A stretch of 34,674 nt of DNA from Pholiota molesta (taxonomy: Eukaryota > Basidiomycota > Agaricomycetes > Agaricales > Strophariaceae), in the NCBI GenBank assembly GCA_014925825.1, contig JACGCK010000354.1:1-34674 (forward strand). Direction: 5' to 3'. The notes under the pieces are model-generated. The model did not search any database, had not been told where the DNA came from, and saw only the letters and a list, made by a program, of their open reading frames with translations. The position numbers and the translations under genes are program-made. This document shows, in pieces, positions 1 through 11,105 of this stretch (position 1 is the stretch's first letter; the number at the start of each line of letters is the position of its first letter).

Positions 1-107
1 TGGAGGAGGCTGCCCGTGGAGGATGCGCTGATGCGGAAGCAGTTCGGGAAGCAGTGGGACGAATGGCAGCGCGGGTGCCGTACAAGCTGATTCCTTGGGT
101 GTATTAG
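1..107 (+). CDS. Isoprenylcysteine carboxyl methyltransferase, 3' end (partial, frame break)
   Basis: This is the last exon of a gene that begins outside the window. Frame 1 reads LPVEDALMRKQFGKQWDEWQ and then runs off-family to a TGA at 88-90. The family-like ending RVPYKLIPWVY follows in frame 3, with TAG at 105-107. A pattern of acidic-Glu, hydrophobic, FGxxWxEW, then VPYKLIP is how STE14/ICMT proteins end. These enzymes methylate the prenylated cysteine of CaaX proteins at the ER membrane. The switch needs one extra base near 70-75, and a fourth G in the GGG run would restore one frame. It could be a sequencing error or a true frameshift allele. The assignment rests on about 30 residues only. 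Confidence 0.6.
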   Translation, partial: EEAARGGCADAEAVREAVGRMAARVPYKLIPWVY

Positions 108-715
108 TTCTTGCACCCACGAGCATGCTTATCGAGGTTGAGTGGGAACAAACTTACTGGCTGGTCGCACGAACGAATGAACGAAGAATGAGTTTACTTA
201 CACGAAAACTACTGTTCGTAACTTAAAAATAGACATAGTATTAAATGCTATTTTTAGAACAAGCCTCTCTGCTTCCTCCTGCTTCCTAAGATACGTTACG
301 GTACTGATTTCAAAGAAATACCGAGAAAAGGTAAAGAAAAATGTAAGCAAAGAAATTCTTGTACATACTTACCTACGATGGAGGGAAGCCCATGATGTCA
401 ATCTTTGCTCAGTACGCTTTTCAGAAAGCCTCAAAATTATAGCGCGTCAGGACAAGTACGCTAAATATCAAGAAAGATACTGTAACACAAGCACATACCC
501 ACCCCCACCACCAACCCAACAGTAAGTACACGCAAACAAACCCCCCTCGCCTCCAATTCCGATTCAGAATCCGCGCATCCCCAGGTATGTATTAATTCGC
601 TCGTGAAATAATCACGTCCGTTCTACTTAGATCACCATGCCCGCCCTAAACATCCACCGACACCACCGACAGACGGCATCCCTCCTCCCGTATCCCTCGG
701 AAGACACGGACGCGC

Positions 716-2606
716 CTACTTCGTTTCCTGGTGGTTGACCAAGGCAAACGCGGCGGGCCAGTTCTCTTGGAAGACGTATGTATCCTCGGTGGGAGGAGTG
801 ATCTTCGCGCTCCGCGCGTATTTCTCGTCTGCACGGCGAGGGTTTAAATAACAATAACGAAGGAGTGTCGGATACCGGCAGACAATAAGTAGTGTGTGCA
901 GGGAAGAAATGATAGGGGTGCGATGGAGCGTTTGCGGTTACAGATGAACCCACGAGTAGTGGAGCGAGGCAGCGAGGCGTATCATGAGACGACGCAGCGT
1001 GGCGTGGTGGATTAAAGGGTGTAGTGGAAGGTCACCGGATTCGGGTGGGTGAGAGTAAAATAACCAGAGATCAGTAACAGTTTTACGAATAATAGAATAG
1101 AAGAGAGAAATAATTAACGGAGGATAAAGAGAGCAAGACCAATGTAGTATAATATGAACAATGAGTCTCTGATAGATGCTGCGAGACCGCATCGGACCAA
1201 GGCAATCAACAGACAGACTTGTTGCACGTATGGCGGACCCGCGGCATTAGCGGAAGAAAGGAAGACCAACAATAAAAAAGAAAGAAAGGAGGGAAGGGGA
1301 TATTAGACAGAAAGATAAACTCACATATTGGATCACTCTCAAGGTTCACAAAGTGTTTAAGTTTCCAACTAGTGCCCTCTGCCGCTTCGTCTTTCCGCCT
1401 CTGGCGTTGTTCGTTCTACAGCATCACATATAAGCCTAACGTCAACACAAGCTTCAGCCACAGACGCACCTCAATGCGGCTCTTCTCACGACTCGCAAGC
1501 TCGAAATCGCCTTCCCGAATACCTTTCGCGACAAGGAACCACAGCCTCCGCGTCTCGTACTCCCCAATCTCCGTATCCCATGCCACCGGTACGACCTCTT
1601 GCTTGTTCTCGTTGACCTCATAGAATGGACCCGAGCCGCCCTTCACGAACTTGCTGCTCTCGTGCCATGTGCCTTCCACGACAGTCTCACGGGGTCCAGC
1701 CCCGCCCATCCCGGGCAACGGCGTGAGTGTCGCCTTGAAGGTATGTGATTTGCCCGAAAAGTAGCCCTTGCCCTTGTATTCGATCGTGCAGACATGGCCG
1801 CCGCCAACGATGTAGCTGGTCTCTGCGAGCTCGATGTACGGGGAGCCGTACCACAGGCCGTCTATGCGCAGTCGCGGGAGGGTGATCAGATACTGCTCCG
1901 CGGACGGGCCTGCGCCCACGGTGAGGATGGCGTGGCCGATTTGTTTGACGATGATGGAGCCAGATGAGAAGGAGGTCTTCTGCGCGTTGTGGCCGACGAG
2001 ACGCAGTTTCTTTGTCGCGTTCTCGATGACGTACGCAGTGATAGGTGGGTGGTGCGAGACCTGCTCGACGAGGAGCTGCGTCTCGCCGCGTCCGTTCTTG
2101 TCGGGCCAGCTGCCGTAGAATACCTCGCCGAGGACGGGATTAAGGGGTCTATGGATCTGAAATATCAGGGAGAGAGGTAGAACAAAGATCGGCGTTGCGT
2201 ACTTTTTCTCAGATCCCATCTCCTCATTGCGCGATGTGTACTGATCCTTCAGGGTACTGATGAACCACCGGAGGACTGCAAGGGCGCGATCTTGACCGGG
2301 CGCGGCATCGGCGATGGCAGCGAAATAGTCTGGGCGCTCACACCAGTAGGCTGCGGCGCATAAACGCGATTAGGATGTGATATGAAGAGATCCCCCTCTA
2401 CATACCGGGAAATTCAGTGAGAGAGGTGGGGGAGAGGATGAAGGGTGGAGCGGTGAGAGAGGAGAGGTCGCCGGAAAAGGAGGCGATGGATTTGAGGAAG
2501 GAGGTCCAGCTGCCTCGCTGGGCTGCGGGTACGGCCTGCAGAGGACGTGGTTAGCGGTGGCGAAGAGAAGAGAGGGACGGCGTACGCTGGCTTCTTCGGT
2601 GGTCAT
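716..2606 (-). CDS. Oxysterol-binding protein-related (OSH4/KES1-type) lipid transfer protein
   Basis: Six exons (2586-2606, 2406-2535, 2203-2350, 1470-2148, 1325-1415, 716-828) encode 393 residues, close to the short OSH/KES1 class, which has a lipid-binding domain and no PH or ankyrin repeats. The ORP signature EQVSHHPP lies at about 128-135, with the lid-side KPLNPVLGEVF just before it. WCERP and a QYTSRN segment also match the family. These proteins exchange sterol and PI4P between the ER and Golgi or plasma membrane. The start is the MTTEEAS exon, 21 nt long. The first four introns are 50-55 nt, but the last one (829-1324) is 496 nt. It joins SDPI to YEKYARSAK, which restores a family-like SDPIYEK. 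The final exon ends NHQETK. The C-terminal exon is the least certain part. Confidence 0.9.
829..1324 (-). other. Unusually long last intron of the OSH gene
   Basis: The donor reads GTGAGT and the acceptor GTGCAG on the minus strand. At 496 nt it is about nine times the length of the gene's other introns. No convincing coding exon was seen inside it; the open frames at 938-1192 and 627-953 resemble no family. If the intron is not spliced, the protein would instead end at the TGA at 1206-1208 after an unrelated hydrophobic tail. Confidence 0.6.
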
Positions 2607-4095
2607 GGCAGTCAAGGTCCATTCAACCTCGATGATGTAATCCCTTTTATTCCCACCCCGGCACTTCCCGCATCTATCAACCACTCACTCTGACGCCCAC
2701 CATCCCATACCAGTCATAGCCAGCAGCCCCACAATCTAGCCAGTGGCAAGCTCTGGGAGCTCTGGAAACATCACTGCATTGACAGGAGACGGTTGTACGT
2801 GATAATACACCATGCTCATCTTGTGCTCCTACCTGGCTTGGGTGACCTATAGCTAGCTTCTGACTATGCACTTGTTGTCTCGTTGTTCTCGCTGTGTTTT
2901 GAGACGCTACATCAACTGATCCGTGTCGAAGATCAAACGGATGATTTTCCACTCTGGATAACTCTATTTTGGGCCATGACATGGAGTCCCACAAAGCTCA
3001 AGCACTTTGACCGCATTTCAGTTTAGCCTGGTGTCTCCTTGGAAGCCTTCCCGCTTTCAACGGCAACCGCTGTTACTGGACTATGGTGTACATAGCGCGA
3101 CTCATTATCAAACTGGCGTTCTTACATGTGTCACTCTGAACAGGGTGTCGGGAAGCCTTTACAACTCGTATCCACTCGAAATGGTATCACTTTCTGATAG
3201 TTCTGGCGACATCACTGTCAATCCGCCGACTCAGTACCGGACGGACGCTTTTGTCAATGGCCTTCCTGCTATAACTTATCGCATCAAAACTGTCCAACTT
3301 GGGTGCCACGGTAATTAAGATTCCGAGGCTGTTGATCATTGCATATCGCTCTCGGACACTTTGGATTTCGAAACACTTATCCCCAACCAAGCTGTGTTGA
3401 AAAGATCGAAGGGTTGATATCCTATTCTCGTGGATATCAACTGCTCGCTTTTGTGGGGAGCGGATGCCTAAGTAAGTGTTTTATTCTCACATCCCAGGGA
3501 TAAAAGGACTGAAGGCAGAGGACTGAAGGCAGACATAATAGTTATTTTTGAGATCAAGCTGGGGAAATTATATTTACTCTATGATCCGATATCCTCACAC
3601 AGATGAACAGGCAAATGTTCAATCCTACATAGCCTGTATGCGGATCAATAGTCACAGGTCAGCCATTATGCGGATTGTTTGGAGAGACCATGCATGTCCC
3701 TAGATTCTTTGTCTTCGTCGTCTGCTCTCCAGCAATTATAATTCTGAATTACCAGGCCAAGCGTTTTCATCCAGGGATATCGACAGGATCCCACAAACTA
3801 ATTTTCGGGTCTGAGCTGCCTTGAGAAATTTGTGATATTGGAGTCCTTCGATCAATCCCTGCTGATAATCATCTTATCCATAATTGAATGTTCATTACAC
3901 CTTTCAGCGCTCCGGAACCTCCTCGACATCATCCGCTATCTGACTTCCATTACACTTCACGCATCATATCAAGAGATTGGATAATGAATCCTGTCTCGGG
4001 GAAAGCTATAGAGGAGCTTTGTGCTCTATATCAACTCCCTTCTCCGAGCTTTATAACTGCACCTGTTTACAGATCTTCTCCAAGCCCACTATTTG
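2607..4095. other. Intergenic region between the OSH gene and the DUF6533 gene
   Basis: About 1.5 kb separate the two divergently transcribed genes. Open frames of around 100 codons exist (2677-2994 minus, 3007-3318 plus), but they show no recognisable motif and no splice-supported extension. The stretch probably holds both promoters. A small tandem duplication lies at 3505-3532. Confidence 0.5.
3505..3532. repeat. 14-bp perfect tandem duplication
   Basis: The unit aggactgaaggcag occurs twice back to back. It is a local duplication with no evident function. Confidence 0.85.
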
Positions 4096-5970
4096 ATGTC
4101 GCAAGGGAACATGACCCAGCAGAACCCTCTCGCTGAAGAGCTTGCAGGAATATTAATTGCCGCCAGAAACGTCGTTAATGGCAACTATTCCAGTTGTGAG
4201 TATCCAGAAGTTTCTTTCGTTTGCATCGAGACCATTCTAAGCTATCTCTTAGGTATTACGTTTACTTTACTGTTCTACGATACATTGTTGATGTTCCCGA
4301 AAGAGGTGTGTACTCTCTATTGACTCGGCTCCGTCACCTTCTGATAAATGGCCAGCTGGAATATATCTGGAGGTAAACGCGACAGTTTTGTCGGTCCGTG
4401 TCGAAAGTAACGCTAGTATCAGGAGCAAATGGTCGACCCCAAAGGTCATATATATCTTAGTAAGATACTATGCATTAATTCACCTCGGGTATGTCTGTAT
4501 TTCGTCAGTATTCCACGTTATTCCTAATTTATTCGTGGAGAATCCTGCTTTCCAGTACGTACATTTTTTCTCTTGAAGGACGTAAATCATCGCCGTAATG
4601 GCGGTCATGTCATTTACAGTTACCACTCGCAGAAATGCCGGGCACAACGTAAGAACTTCACCCCTTTATTTATCTAGCTCAGTATTGACGAAGCTCGACA
4701 GTTGTAAGGCAGACACCCGATGTCCTCATGTTTCGAGACTTCCTAAATGTTCTCTTTGTAGATGCGAATTCTACTGTTGGTTGGTATCTCTGTGAGGAAC
4801 ATCTCTCCAACTTATTTCTTCGCTGTTCCTCACTGAAATAAATCTATAGAGGCCCCGTTGTATTCCAGACAGGAATCTTCTTTGTGATAACAATGCGGCT
4901 CCATGCTCCGTATAATCGAAGCACTAAAGGTACATCCAAATTGAATGACGGATAACAAAGCGGCTGGCTCATGGCACTTCAAGTTCTTGTGCTTCTGGTC
5001 ATCCTCATACTGGGTATGTATGTGTAACATCTACAGGATTGTACTTACCCGTTCTACCATAGTTGACTTCGCTGTGGCGCTCCAAGGAAGTATCATCACC
5101 GGCATTAAAATCTCAGGAGGCTTGATCCCCGTTCCTCTTGGATTACCCATGTCCGGGTGTCTTACGGCAGGGTCTCCGTCGAAGGGTACACTCCTGCGAA
5201 TATGGTATGGGTTATTCATGTTCTGTGATCCGGACTTATCATAGTAACGCACCTTACCATTGGATTCATAGGATTACCTCCTGGTCCGTTTCAGGTAATG
5301 ATTACTTGCATGCGTCCCATTCGACAACAACTGCTGATTCCCTTCACTACTCACTAAAGCCCTTCACTTCGGAATGACGATGAACAAGTTCCTGGAGGGC
5401 AGAAGATACCGAACAGTCATCAAGCGAGAAAGGCAGATACCGCCGCTTTTGACTGCGTTTTTCAGAGATGGCGTCGTGTTCTACCTCGTGTACGTCTTTT
5501 CGCTAAGTTGAAATCCGTGTGCTCTGTGTTTGTCATTGAAAGTAATGACACTTATATCTCAGGATTACTGGTGAGTAATCAACTCTGATTCCTGATCCTG
5601 TATTCTAACAACGGTATACTATAGTGATGATCCTGGTATCAGCCATAATAGAGCAACTAGTGCTCCCAGAATTTGGAAGCATATGCTTACCGTAAGATTT
5701 CAAAATTTCACATGTGAGCCTGCGCCAATAAATGACCAACCCCTTCCTTCGGTAGCTGGTTTATTGGCATATATTCATTCGCTGTAAGTTAATATAATTT
5801 GTGTCGTCAAGGATTTCGATGTCATATTCTTGTAGGGCTCGCACTTGATCATTAGTCTCAGAGAAGCTGCTGCAAGGGGGCTCAGCCGTAGCAGGGGAGG
5901 CTCAACATGGAAAGACGCGATCTCTGTGCTCTACTTTGTTCCGGAGACTCGCAGTGGAAATTTGGGGTAA
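4096..5970 (+). CDS. DUF6533-type seven-transmembrane-like protein
   Basis: Thirteen exons (4096-4195, 4253-4305, 4356-4372, 4423-4554, 4762-4791, 4850-4929, 4984-5013, 5063-5224, 5360-5489, 5563-5570, 5625-5691, 5756-5783, 5836-5970) give a 323-residue protein. The N-terminal part reads YDTLLMFPKEVEYIWR followed by RYYALI, the DUF6533 signature of many basidiomycete membrane proteins. MRLHAPYNRSTK, a hydrophobic helix, and then TAFFRDGVVFYLV near residue 240 match the loops and later helices of that family. The cytosolic tail ends REAAARGLSRSRGG. Function is unknown; the topology is receptor-like. Introns 4555-4761 (207 nt) and 5225-5359 (135 nt) are longer than the rest. Exon 10 is only 8 nt. 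The junctions around 4554-5063 were chosen because they keep one frame and family-like text, and alternatives exist. Confidence 0.75.
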
Positions 5971-6172
5971 TATTTTGGTAAATGTAAAAAAATCTATGCC
6001 TCCAATTCTATCCTCTATATAATTGTGGTTTCTGTATATTTATACTAAGCCGAAAAGGAAAAGAACATGGCTTCGGTGTACATAACTATCCTTCAAAACC
6101 TTACATGAATATTTACAAGGGAAGAAAATGAAATCAATGATTGATTGAACGGGTTAGACTATGCCGATGGAC

Positions 6173-6684
6173 CTAAGATGCCTTGGTCTGCAGATCTTCA
6201 TATTGTTGTGGGGTGTAGGTTTTCTGTGAATGGTAATTATATTAGCTTGACAATATTATCATAACGATTGAAGTTAAGAGGGAGAGGATGGGGATGAAGA
6301 TGCCTCAAATGAGAAGAATAATTCCGCACCTGAGAGAACGCATGCATCTGAGCAATCTGGTCTTTGAGTAGCTCATTCACTACGGACGGTGTGAGTAGCC
6401 ATTTATAGTATACTTCCTACCACGTTGAAAAGGAAGCACGTACCCATGCGGTGTCGCGCGAGCGTCGTTTTTCCTTGAAAGGCCTATAAAACATCGCAGT
6501 ATTCAGTGCCAACCCAAAATGTGGCATGGATCCTCTATACGACTGAAAGTTGAAAGCGCACCTCGCTAACGAGCACGATCGCGTAATTGTCCCCGCAGCC
6601 GCTCGACTGGTCCTCGATCTCGAGGTGGGTGACAGGGATGGCGCGCTTAATGGCCTTTTCCAGGGCAATTGTATCGATGGGCAT
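6173..6684 (-). CDS. BOL2: BolA-like protein (BOL2/Fra2 type)
   Basis: Four exons (6562-6684, 6444-6483, 6330-6379, 6173-6223) encode 87 residues, the normal size of a stand-alone BolA domain. The core reads HLEIEDQSSGCGDNYAIVLV, then FQGKTTLARHRMVNELL and MHAFSQKTYTP. The Cys in SSGCG and the His in ARHR are the ligands that BolA2-type proteins use to bind a [2Fe-2S] cluster with monothiol glutaredoxins. In yeast, Bol2/Fra2 acts with Grx3/4 and Fra1 in cytosolic iron sensing. I see no targeting peptide, which favours the cytosolic BOL2 type over mitochondrial BOL1/BOL3. It is divergent from the amidohydrolase gene. Confidence 0.92.
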
Positions 6685-7140
6685 AGTGTCCGCGTTGGGT
6701 ACTGAACTCTAGGGAAGGTCTGCGACGATGAGAATCAAATGAAAACGCAGGTCTGGGAAGCGGGAAGATCCTGCAAAGGCCTTGAGGCTATGATTGAGGT
6801 GACTTGGATTGACCAGTTGCTTTTCTATGTAGAGAAAGGTTAGGCTGGTGGCAGAGGAGAAGTATTTAGACTGACAGACGGATTGGGGGAGATCAAAGGG
6901 GAGATGACAGAGCAGGTGAGGAAGAGGGATATCTGATAAGATGCTTGCGTGTGAACGAGGATGACGACTTCCGGTCACTTGACCATTTCACTTCTCTCCA
7001 GTTCCACAGCTTGTCACCAACCGATACCCACCTCTGAAATAGATGTTTCCATGCTATCTATGCGACTCTCGTTGTCTTATCTTACATCGTTGCACGGGTA
7101 GCCCGCCTACTGACTGAGCGGTAACAACATATCTACCGAC
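6685..7140. promoter_or_regulatory. Shared divergent promoter region (BolA-like / amidohydrolase)
   Basis: These 456 bp separate two oppositely directed start codons, so both promoters must lie here. The open frame at 6709-6978 (minus) has no family resemblance. No clear TATA element was identified. Confidence 0.6.
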
Positions 7141-8519
7141 ATGTCTTCCAAAGCCCCGGCCTTCCTCCAGCCCCTCGCTGACAGATTTCCCGAGCTCTAT
7201 CACACCGCTCTCACCCATCCAGCAATCGACAACCACGCGCACCCGCTTTTACGCGCCTCGGCACGCGATGCAATTCCATTTGAGGGTCTTCTCTCAGAAG
7301 CGGATGGCGAAGCCATGGCCGACTCCATATACACTGTCGCTGCAAGAAAAGCGGCCAAGGAGCTCGCGGAGCTCTTCGGGCTGAGCATTCAGCATGTGAA
7401 GGATGAGAAAGAGAAGTGGGCGCTGATCAAGGCCCATCGTGCGACGTTGGAGTACGAGGAGCTTTGCAGGGTGTCCTTCGCGAAGTCGGGGATACACACG
7501 ATACTCATTGACGATGGTCTAGGCGGAGGCCCTGGCGGGATGGCACGCAAGGCCGAAGGTTATCAGTGGCACGATAAGTTCACCGCGCCTGGACGGACGA
7601 AGCGCATCGTTCGCGTGGAGGTCGAGGCAGAGGTATGAGGAGGCCTATTCCTGCTTATTCTATATTCTAATTCATGCTCTCAGGAAATCTTGCGGGGGCT
7701 CTTTACTTCTCAATTGTCCGTACCGCAGGAAAGTACTCTCTCAATTTTTGAGTCCCGGCTCGTAGACCATCTCACTACACTTGCCGCACACCCTGACGTC
7801 GTCGGCTTCAAGTCCATCGTATGCTACCGCACAGGCCTCGACGTCTCCCTCGGATCAAGCAACGAAGCCAAGCGCGTCGCGATCAACGAGCTATGGCACA
7901 CATACCTCGCAGAGCACGGCCGCATCCGCCTCGCCCACAAGGCGCTCAACGACGAAGTCGTGCGGATCGCCCTGGGCGTGGCAGGCGAGAAAGGCCTGCC
8001 GGTGCAGTTCCACACAGGGCTCGGCGACACGGATATCCGGCTCACGCGCGCCTCGCCCGCGCACTTGCAGCCCCTCATCGAGCGCTTCCCGCAGACGCGC
8101 ATCGTCATCCTCCACGCGGCGTATCCTTATACGCGCGATTCCGGGTACCTCGCGGCCGTGTATAAGAATGTTTTCTTGGACTTTGGGGAGGTGTTTCCTT
8201 TCGTGTCTAGCGATGGACAACGCGCTGTCATTAGGCAAGTCCTCGAATTGACGCCCACGAACAAGATCCTGTGGTCGAGCGATGGTCACTGGTGGCCCGA
8301 GTCATACTACCTCGGGATATACCAAGCTCGACTAGCTCTCTTTGAGGTGAGTGCACACAGCTAATATATAGCCGCTCTTGATCAGCGTCAAATTATTGAA
8401 CTGGCATTTGATAGGTTCTTTCCGACCTTGTGATAAGGGAAGAGCTGACGCAGACTGCGGCGGTGAAAATCGTGGAGGATGCCTTGTACAATAACAGTGC
8501 GAGGGTGTATGCGTTGTGA
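7141..8519 (+). CDS. Amidohydrolase family protein (FluG N-terminal type)
   Basis: Three exons (7141-7632, 7684-8346, 8415-8519) encode 419 residues. Metal-site residues of the amidohydrolase-2 fold are visible: H32 and H34 in DNHAHP, H274 in QFHTGLGD, H308 in VILHAAYPY, and D364 in LWSSDGHWWPE. The layout matches the N-terminal half of fungal FluG, whose C-terminal half is a glutamine synthetase-like domain. That second domain is absent here, since the protein stops shortly after the barrel. The substrate cannot be read from sequence; carboxylic-acid or amide hydrolysis or decarboxylation are the usual reactions. No signal peptide is seen, so it is likely cytosolic. Both introns have clean GT-AG ends. 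Confidence 0.88.
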
Positions 8520-9594
8520 GACAAGGGGCATACTTACATTTTATGTCAGTTGGGTGTTTTCCCCTCAGATCTTCGTATATTCAACTCGCTCGAATCCTTG
8601 TACAATTAATACAGGCATGTGTATCACGATGTCGTCCATTCTTTGGATGTGAAAAACTCAAGCATTTACATGGCCACCGCGATCATGACTCGTTAAAAAC
8701 TCACTGATACACTTACATTCGTCACGAAAATAGGTGTAGCATCTGATATTTTGCAATTCAAAAGCTGTAACCCCCGTGACAATCTCTCTTGTTCTGTGAG
8801 TTGTTTTCTATATTTGCTTACCCAGGCTCTTTACTGACTGATCCCGCGATCTTTTACAATGTCAGATAGTGACAATCGTGAGTTTGAACTCGAAAACATT
8901 ATGTCAAGATGCAGCGTTTGATATTGATCCAACTACGGTAGCTGTTATCAACGATAAATCTATTGTTAATTACTTTCCTACCCAGTGCCAAAACGCCCAC
9001 TCAAGTGCGCAAGGTTCGTCCGATGTGTATCATAATACTCCAGGATCCATTTTGATATTCCGATGATCACAGTTGAGCGCTGATTCCTTCCTGCACCGAA
9101 TACCGAAATAAGCAAACGCCTCAGTTGCCTTCGTGCACAATATGCAACAGTCTATGGCTTTCCAACTCGTCTATGCGTTTTCCCCCTAGATCCTTGGTAG
9201 CTTGTTATTGGAGTCATTGCAATTTCTATAATAATCAAGTGAGAGACTAGATTGTCGTTACCACCCAAACAATCGTTTTTGATCACAACTCGTGTTCGTA
9301 AATTCACCTTCTATTTCCGTACTATGTGAAATAACCGTGATATGTGTATAGCTTAAGCCATGTATGGAGATCGAGGTCGCACGAAAGGCAATCTATAGAA
9401 ATATTGGCATACTCAGTACAAAGAAACGCCATGGACAACTTTGCTGGCCGCAAGTCAAGCAACCCAGGGCAGGGCAGCCTCTTCCAAACTGGATTTTTTT
9501 TCCTCAGAGGTAACGTCTGTTTTACAATTCCGACACTGCCGGAAAATGTCATAATACTTATATGTTGAATGACTGAATTTTCGAAGCTTGACCC
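8520..9594. other. Intergenic, no supported gene
   Basis: Scattered ATG frames are present. One could splice an ATG at 8861 (MSDSDN) over a GTGAGT donor to a short basic exon near 8986, but the product would be about 30 residues and resembles nothing. Nothing here is called as a gene. Confidence 0.5.
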
Positions 9595-9908
9595 ATGACG
9601 AAACTTCCCAGAGCTATTAATGGAAGGTTTGATCCCATGGGATACCTGGATCGCAGCCAGGAGTTCTTCCTAGTGCCATCGATTGTTGACAAGGGCTCGC
9701 GACTGTCCCAGAATGTTTTGGGGACAAATCCAGACATCTCGGTAAGATTTTGACTGAATCGGTGGGTGATTCAAATCCTATGCTTTCCTATCTCGAATCT
9801 AACTGAGAATTTGGTTGATTGCAGGGGCATTATTCCATGAAAAGCCTAACAAAAAATCGAAGTCAAGAGCCACAGGTCTTCTTTACACAGCAACAACAAG
9901 CCATATGA
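9595..9908 (+). CDS. Possible small spliced gene, unknown
   Basis: Exons 9595-9741 and 9825-9908 would join in phase across a good GTAAGA...TTGCAG intron (83 nt) to give 76 residues. The start would read MTKLPRAINGRF and the end FFTQQQQAI. No domain, signal peptide or membrane segment is visible. An alternative upstream exon beginning at 9431 (MDNFAGRK) could belong to the same transcript in another frame. It may equally be chance; only the splice consensus supports it. Confidence 0.2.
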
Positions 9909-10184
9909 ATTATCCGCGCTCAACGCAATTACCACTCATATGTCATATCTTTGCCGCTCGCTGTCTTCCTCTTGTCGCGAATCTTAAAATATGCTCCTGA
10001 TAACATTGTACTCTCACTGCACTGCACTCCTCGCATACGGAAGCGCCAGATGTGGGAACAGAAAACTAATAGAAGGGTCGAGTCATCAGTCTCACCATTA
10101 ACAGACGTCGCTGGACCTTTAAATATCGCCCAGCTGCATTTTGATTTATCGAAAGGACACAATTTCCCTCACGAATTCTCCATC

Positions 10185-11105
10185 ATGGCCCGCACTCTCT
10201 GCATCCCAGCCACCTTGTTGCTCTTGGCTGCCCTCGTACTGAGCCTTCTCGTATCCATATCGCTGCCGTCCCTCACCTCTCTCGACATCACACGCATCAC
10301 CTTCGCAGGTGGTAGCGGTCTGACTGGTATCAAAACATTAAGTGAGCTTCGGGTAAGCGTGGCCGATTGTCTCCCCGATAGTCACTCTAATAACCATTCT
10401 TTCCCTTCCATCTATTAGCTGGGCATCTGGTAAGGGAATTCAATTTTTGGTAACAGAAACAATGGTACTGAATATATCTAAAGGGCTCCTTGTATCTATG
10501 CCAGCGACGGCTCCCATGCATGTGCATCCAAAGGTTGTTAGTTTCCCGATTTTACAGCGAGAATGTACCCAAACATGATTCATAGAACTGGGATATGAGC
10601 TGCTGATAGGCAGTCTACTCGATCAAAAGAACGCTGGCATTATCAAATCGTCGTGGACTCGAGGACTCGTAATGCATACCGTTGGTACGTCGTCATAATC
10701 ACCAAATACGTAATCTTGAGCGCAACTAATCTGTTATTATATCGTTCAGCCACAGGATTCATCTTTATTGCGTTCCTCACATCCCTCTTGGAAAGCATGA
10801 CTATCAATTTTGTTGCATTCCTTGCGTCCTCCTTCGCGGCACTTATTACGCTTGTTGCTTTTGCCATCGACATCGCCTTTTTTGCACTCGTCCACCATCT
10901 CATAAACGACGTCAATATCGGCGCTAGCACTAAAACTGCCCCAGGCTTTTGGCTAACCTTCGTTTCCTTTGTCCTCTGTCTTCTTGCCAGTGTGACTTTT
11001 TGCTTTGGTCGGCGAAGGGAGCGCAGGTCAAGTGAGAGTACCAGCTACCCCATGCAAACGTCTAAAAGCGGGAAATTTTGGGATAAGTTCCACGGAGGCC
11101 TCTAA
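10185..11105 (+). CDS. SUR7/PalI-type four-transmembrane protein
   Basis: Five exons (10185-10352, 10419-10429, 10484-10533, 10586-10684, 10750-11105) encode 227 residues. A first hydrophobic helix spans residues 7-27. An extracellular loop follows with the claudin-like pattern GIWAPC then C ten residues later. Three more helices cover roughly residues 110-200. The tail is basic and serine-rich (GRRRERRSSES) and presumably cytosolic. SUR7/PalI proteins act in plasma-membrane domains (eisosomes/MCC) or pH sensing by the Rim/Pal pathway. The sequence cannot distinguish these roles. Exon 2 is only 11 nt and encodes the start of the LGIW motif. Confidence 0.82.

Noticed and set aside
3007..3318. 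103-codon plus-strand ORF upstream of the DUF6533 gene
   Set aside because: There is no motif, no splice extension and no family-like composition. It is compatible with chance.
4945..5244. Open frame read straight through as a separate gene
   Set aside because: Its second half is exon 8 of the DUF6533 gene. The first half is intron and out-of-frame sequence.
7821..8289. Arg- and Ser-rich ORFs overlapping the amidohydrolase on both strands
   Set aside because: They arise from GC-rich third positions of the real gene. The metal-site motifs are only in the called frame.
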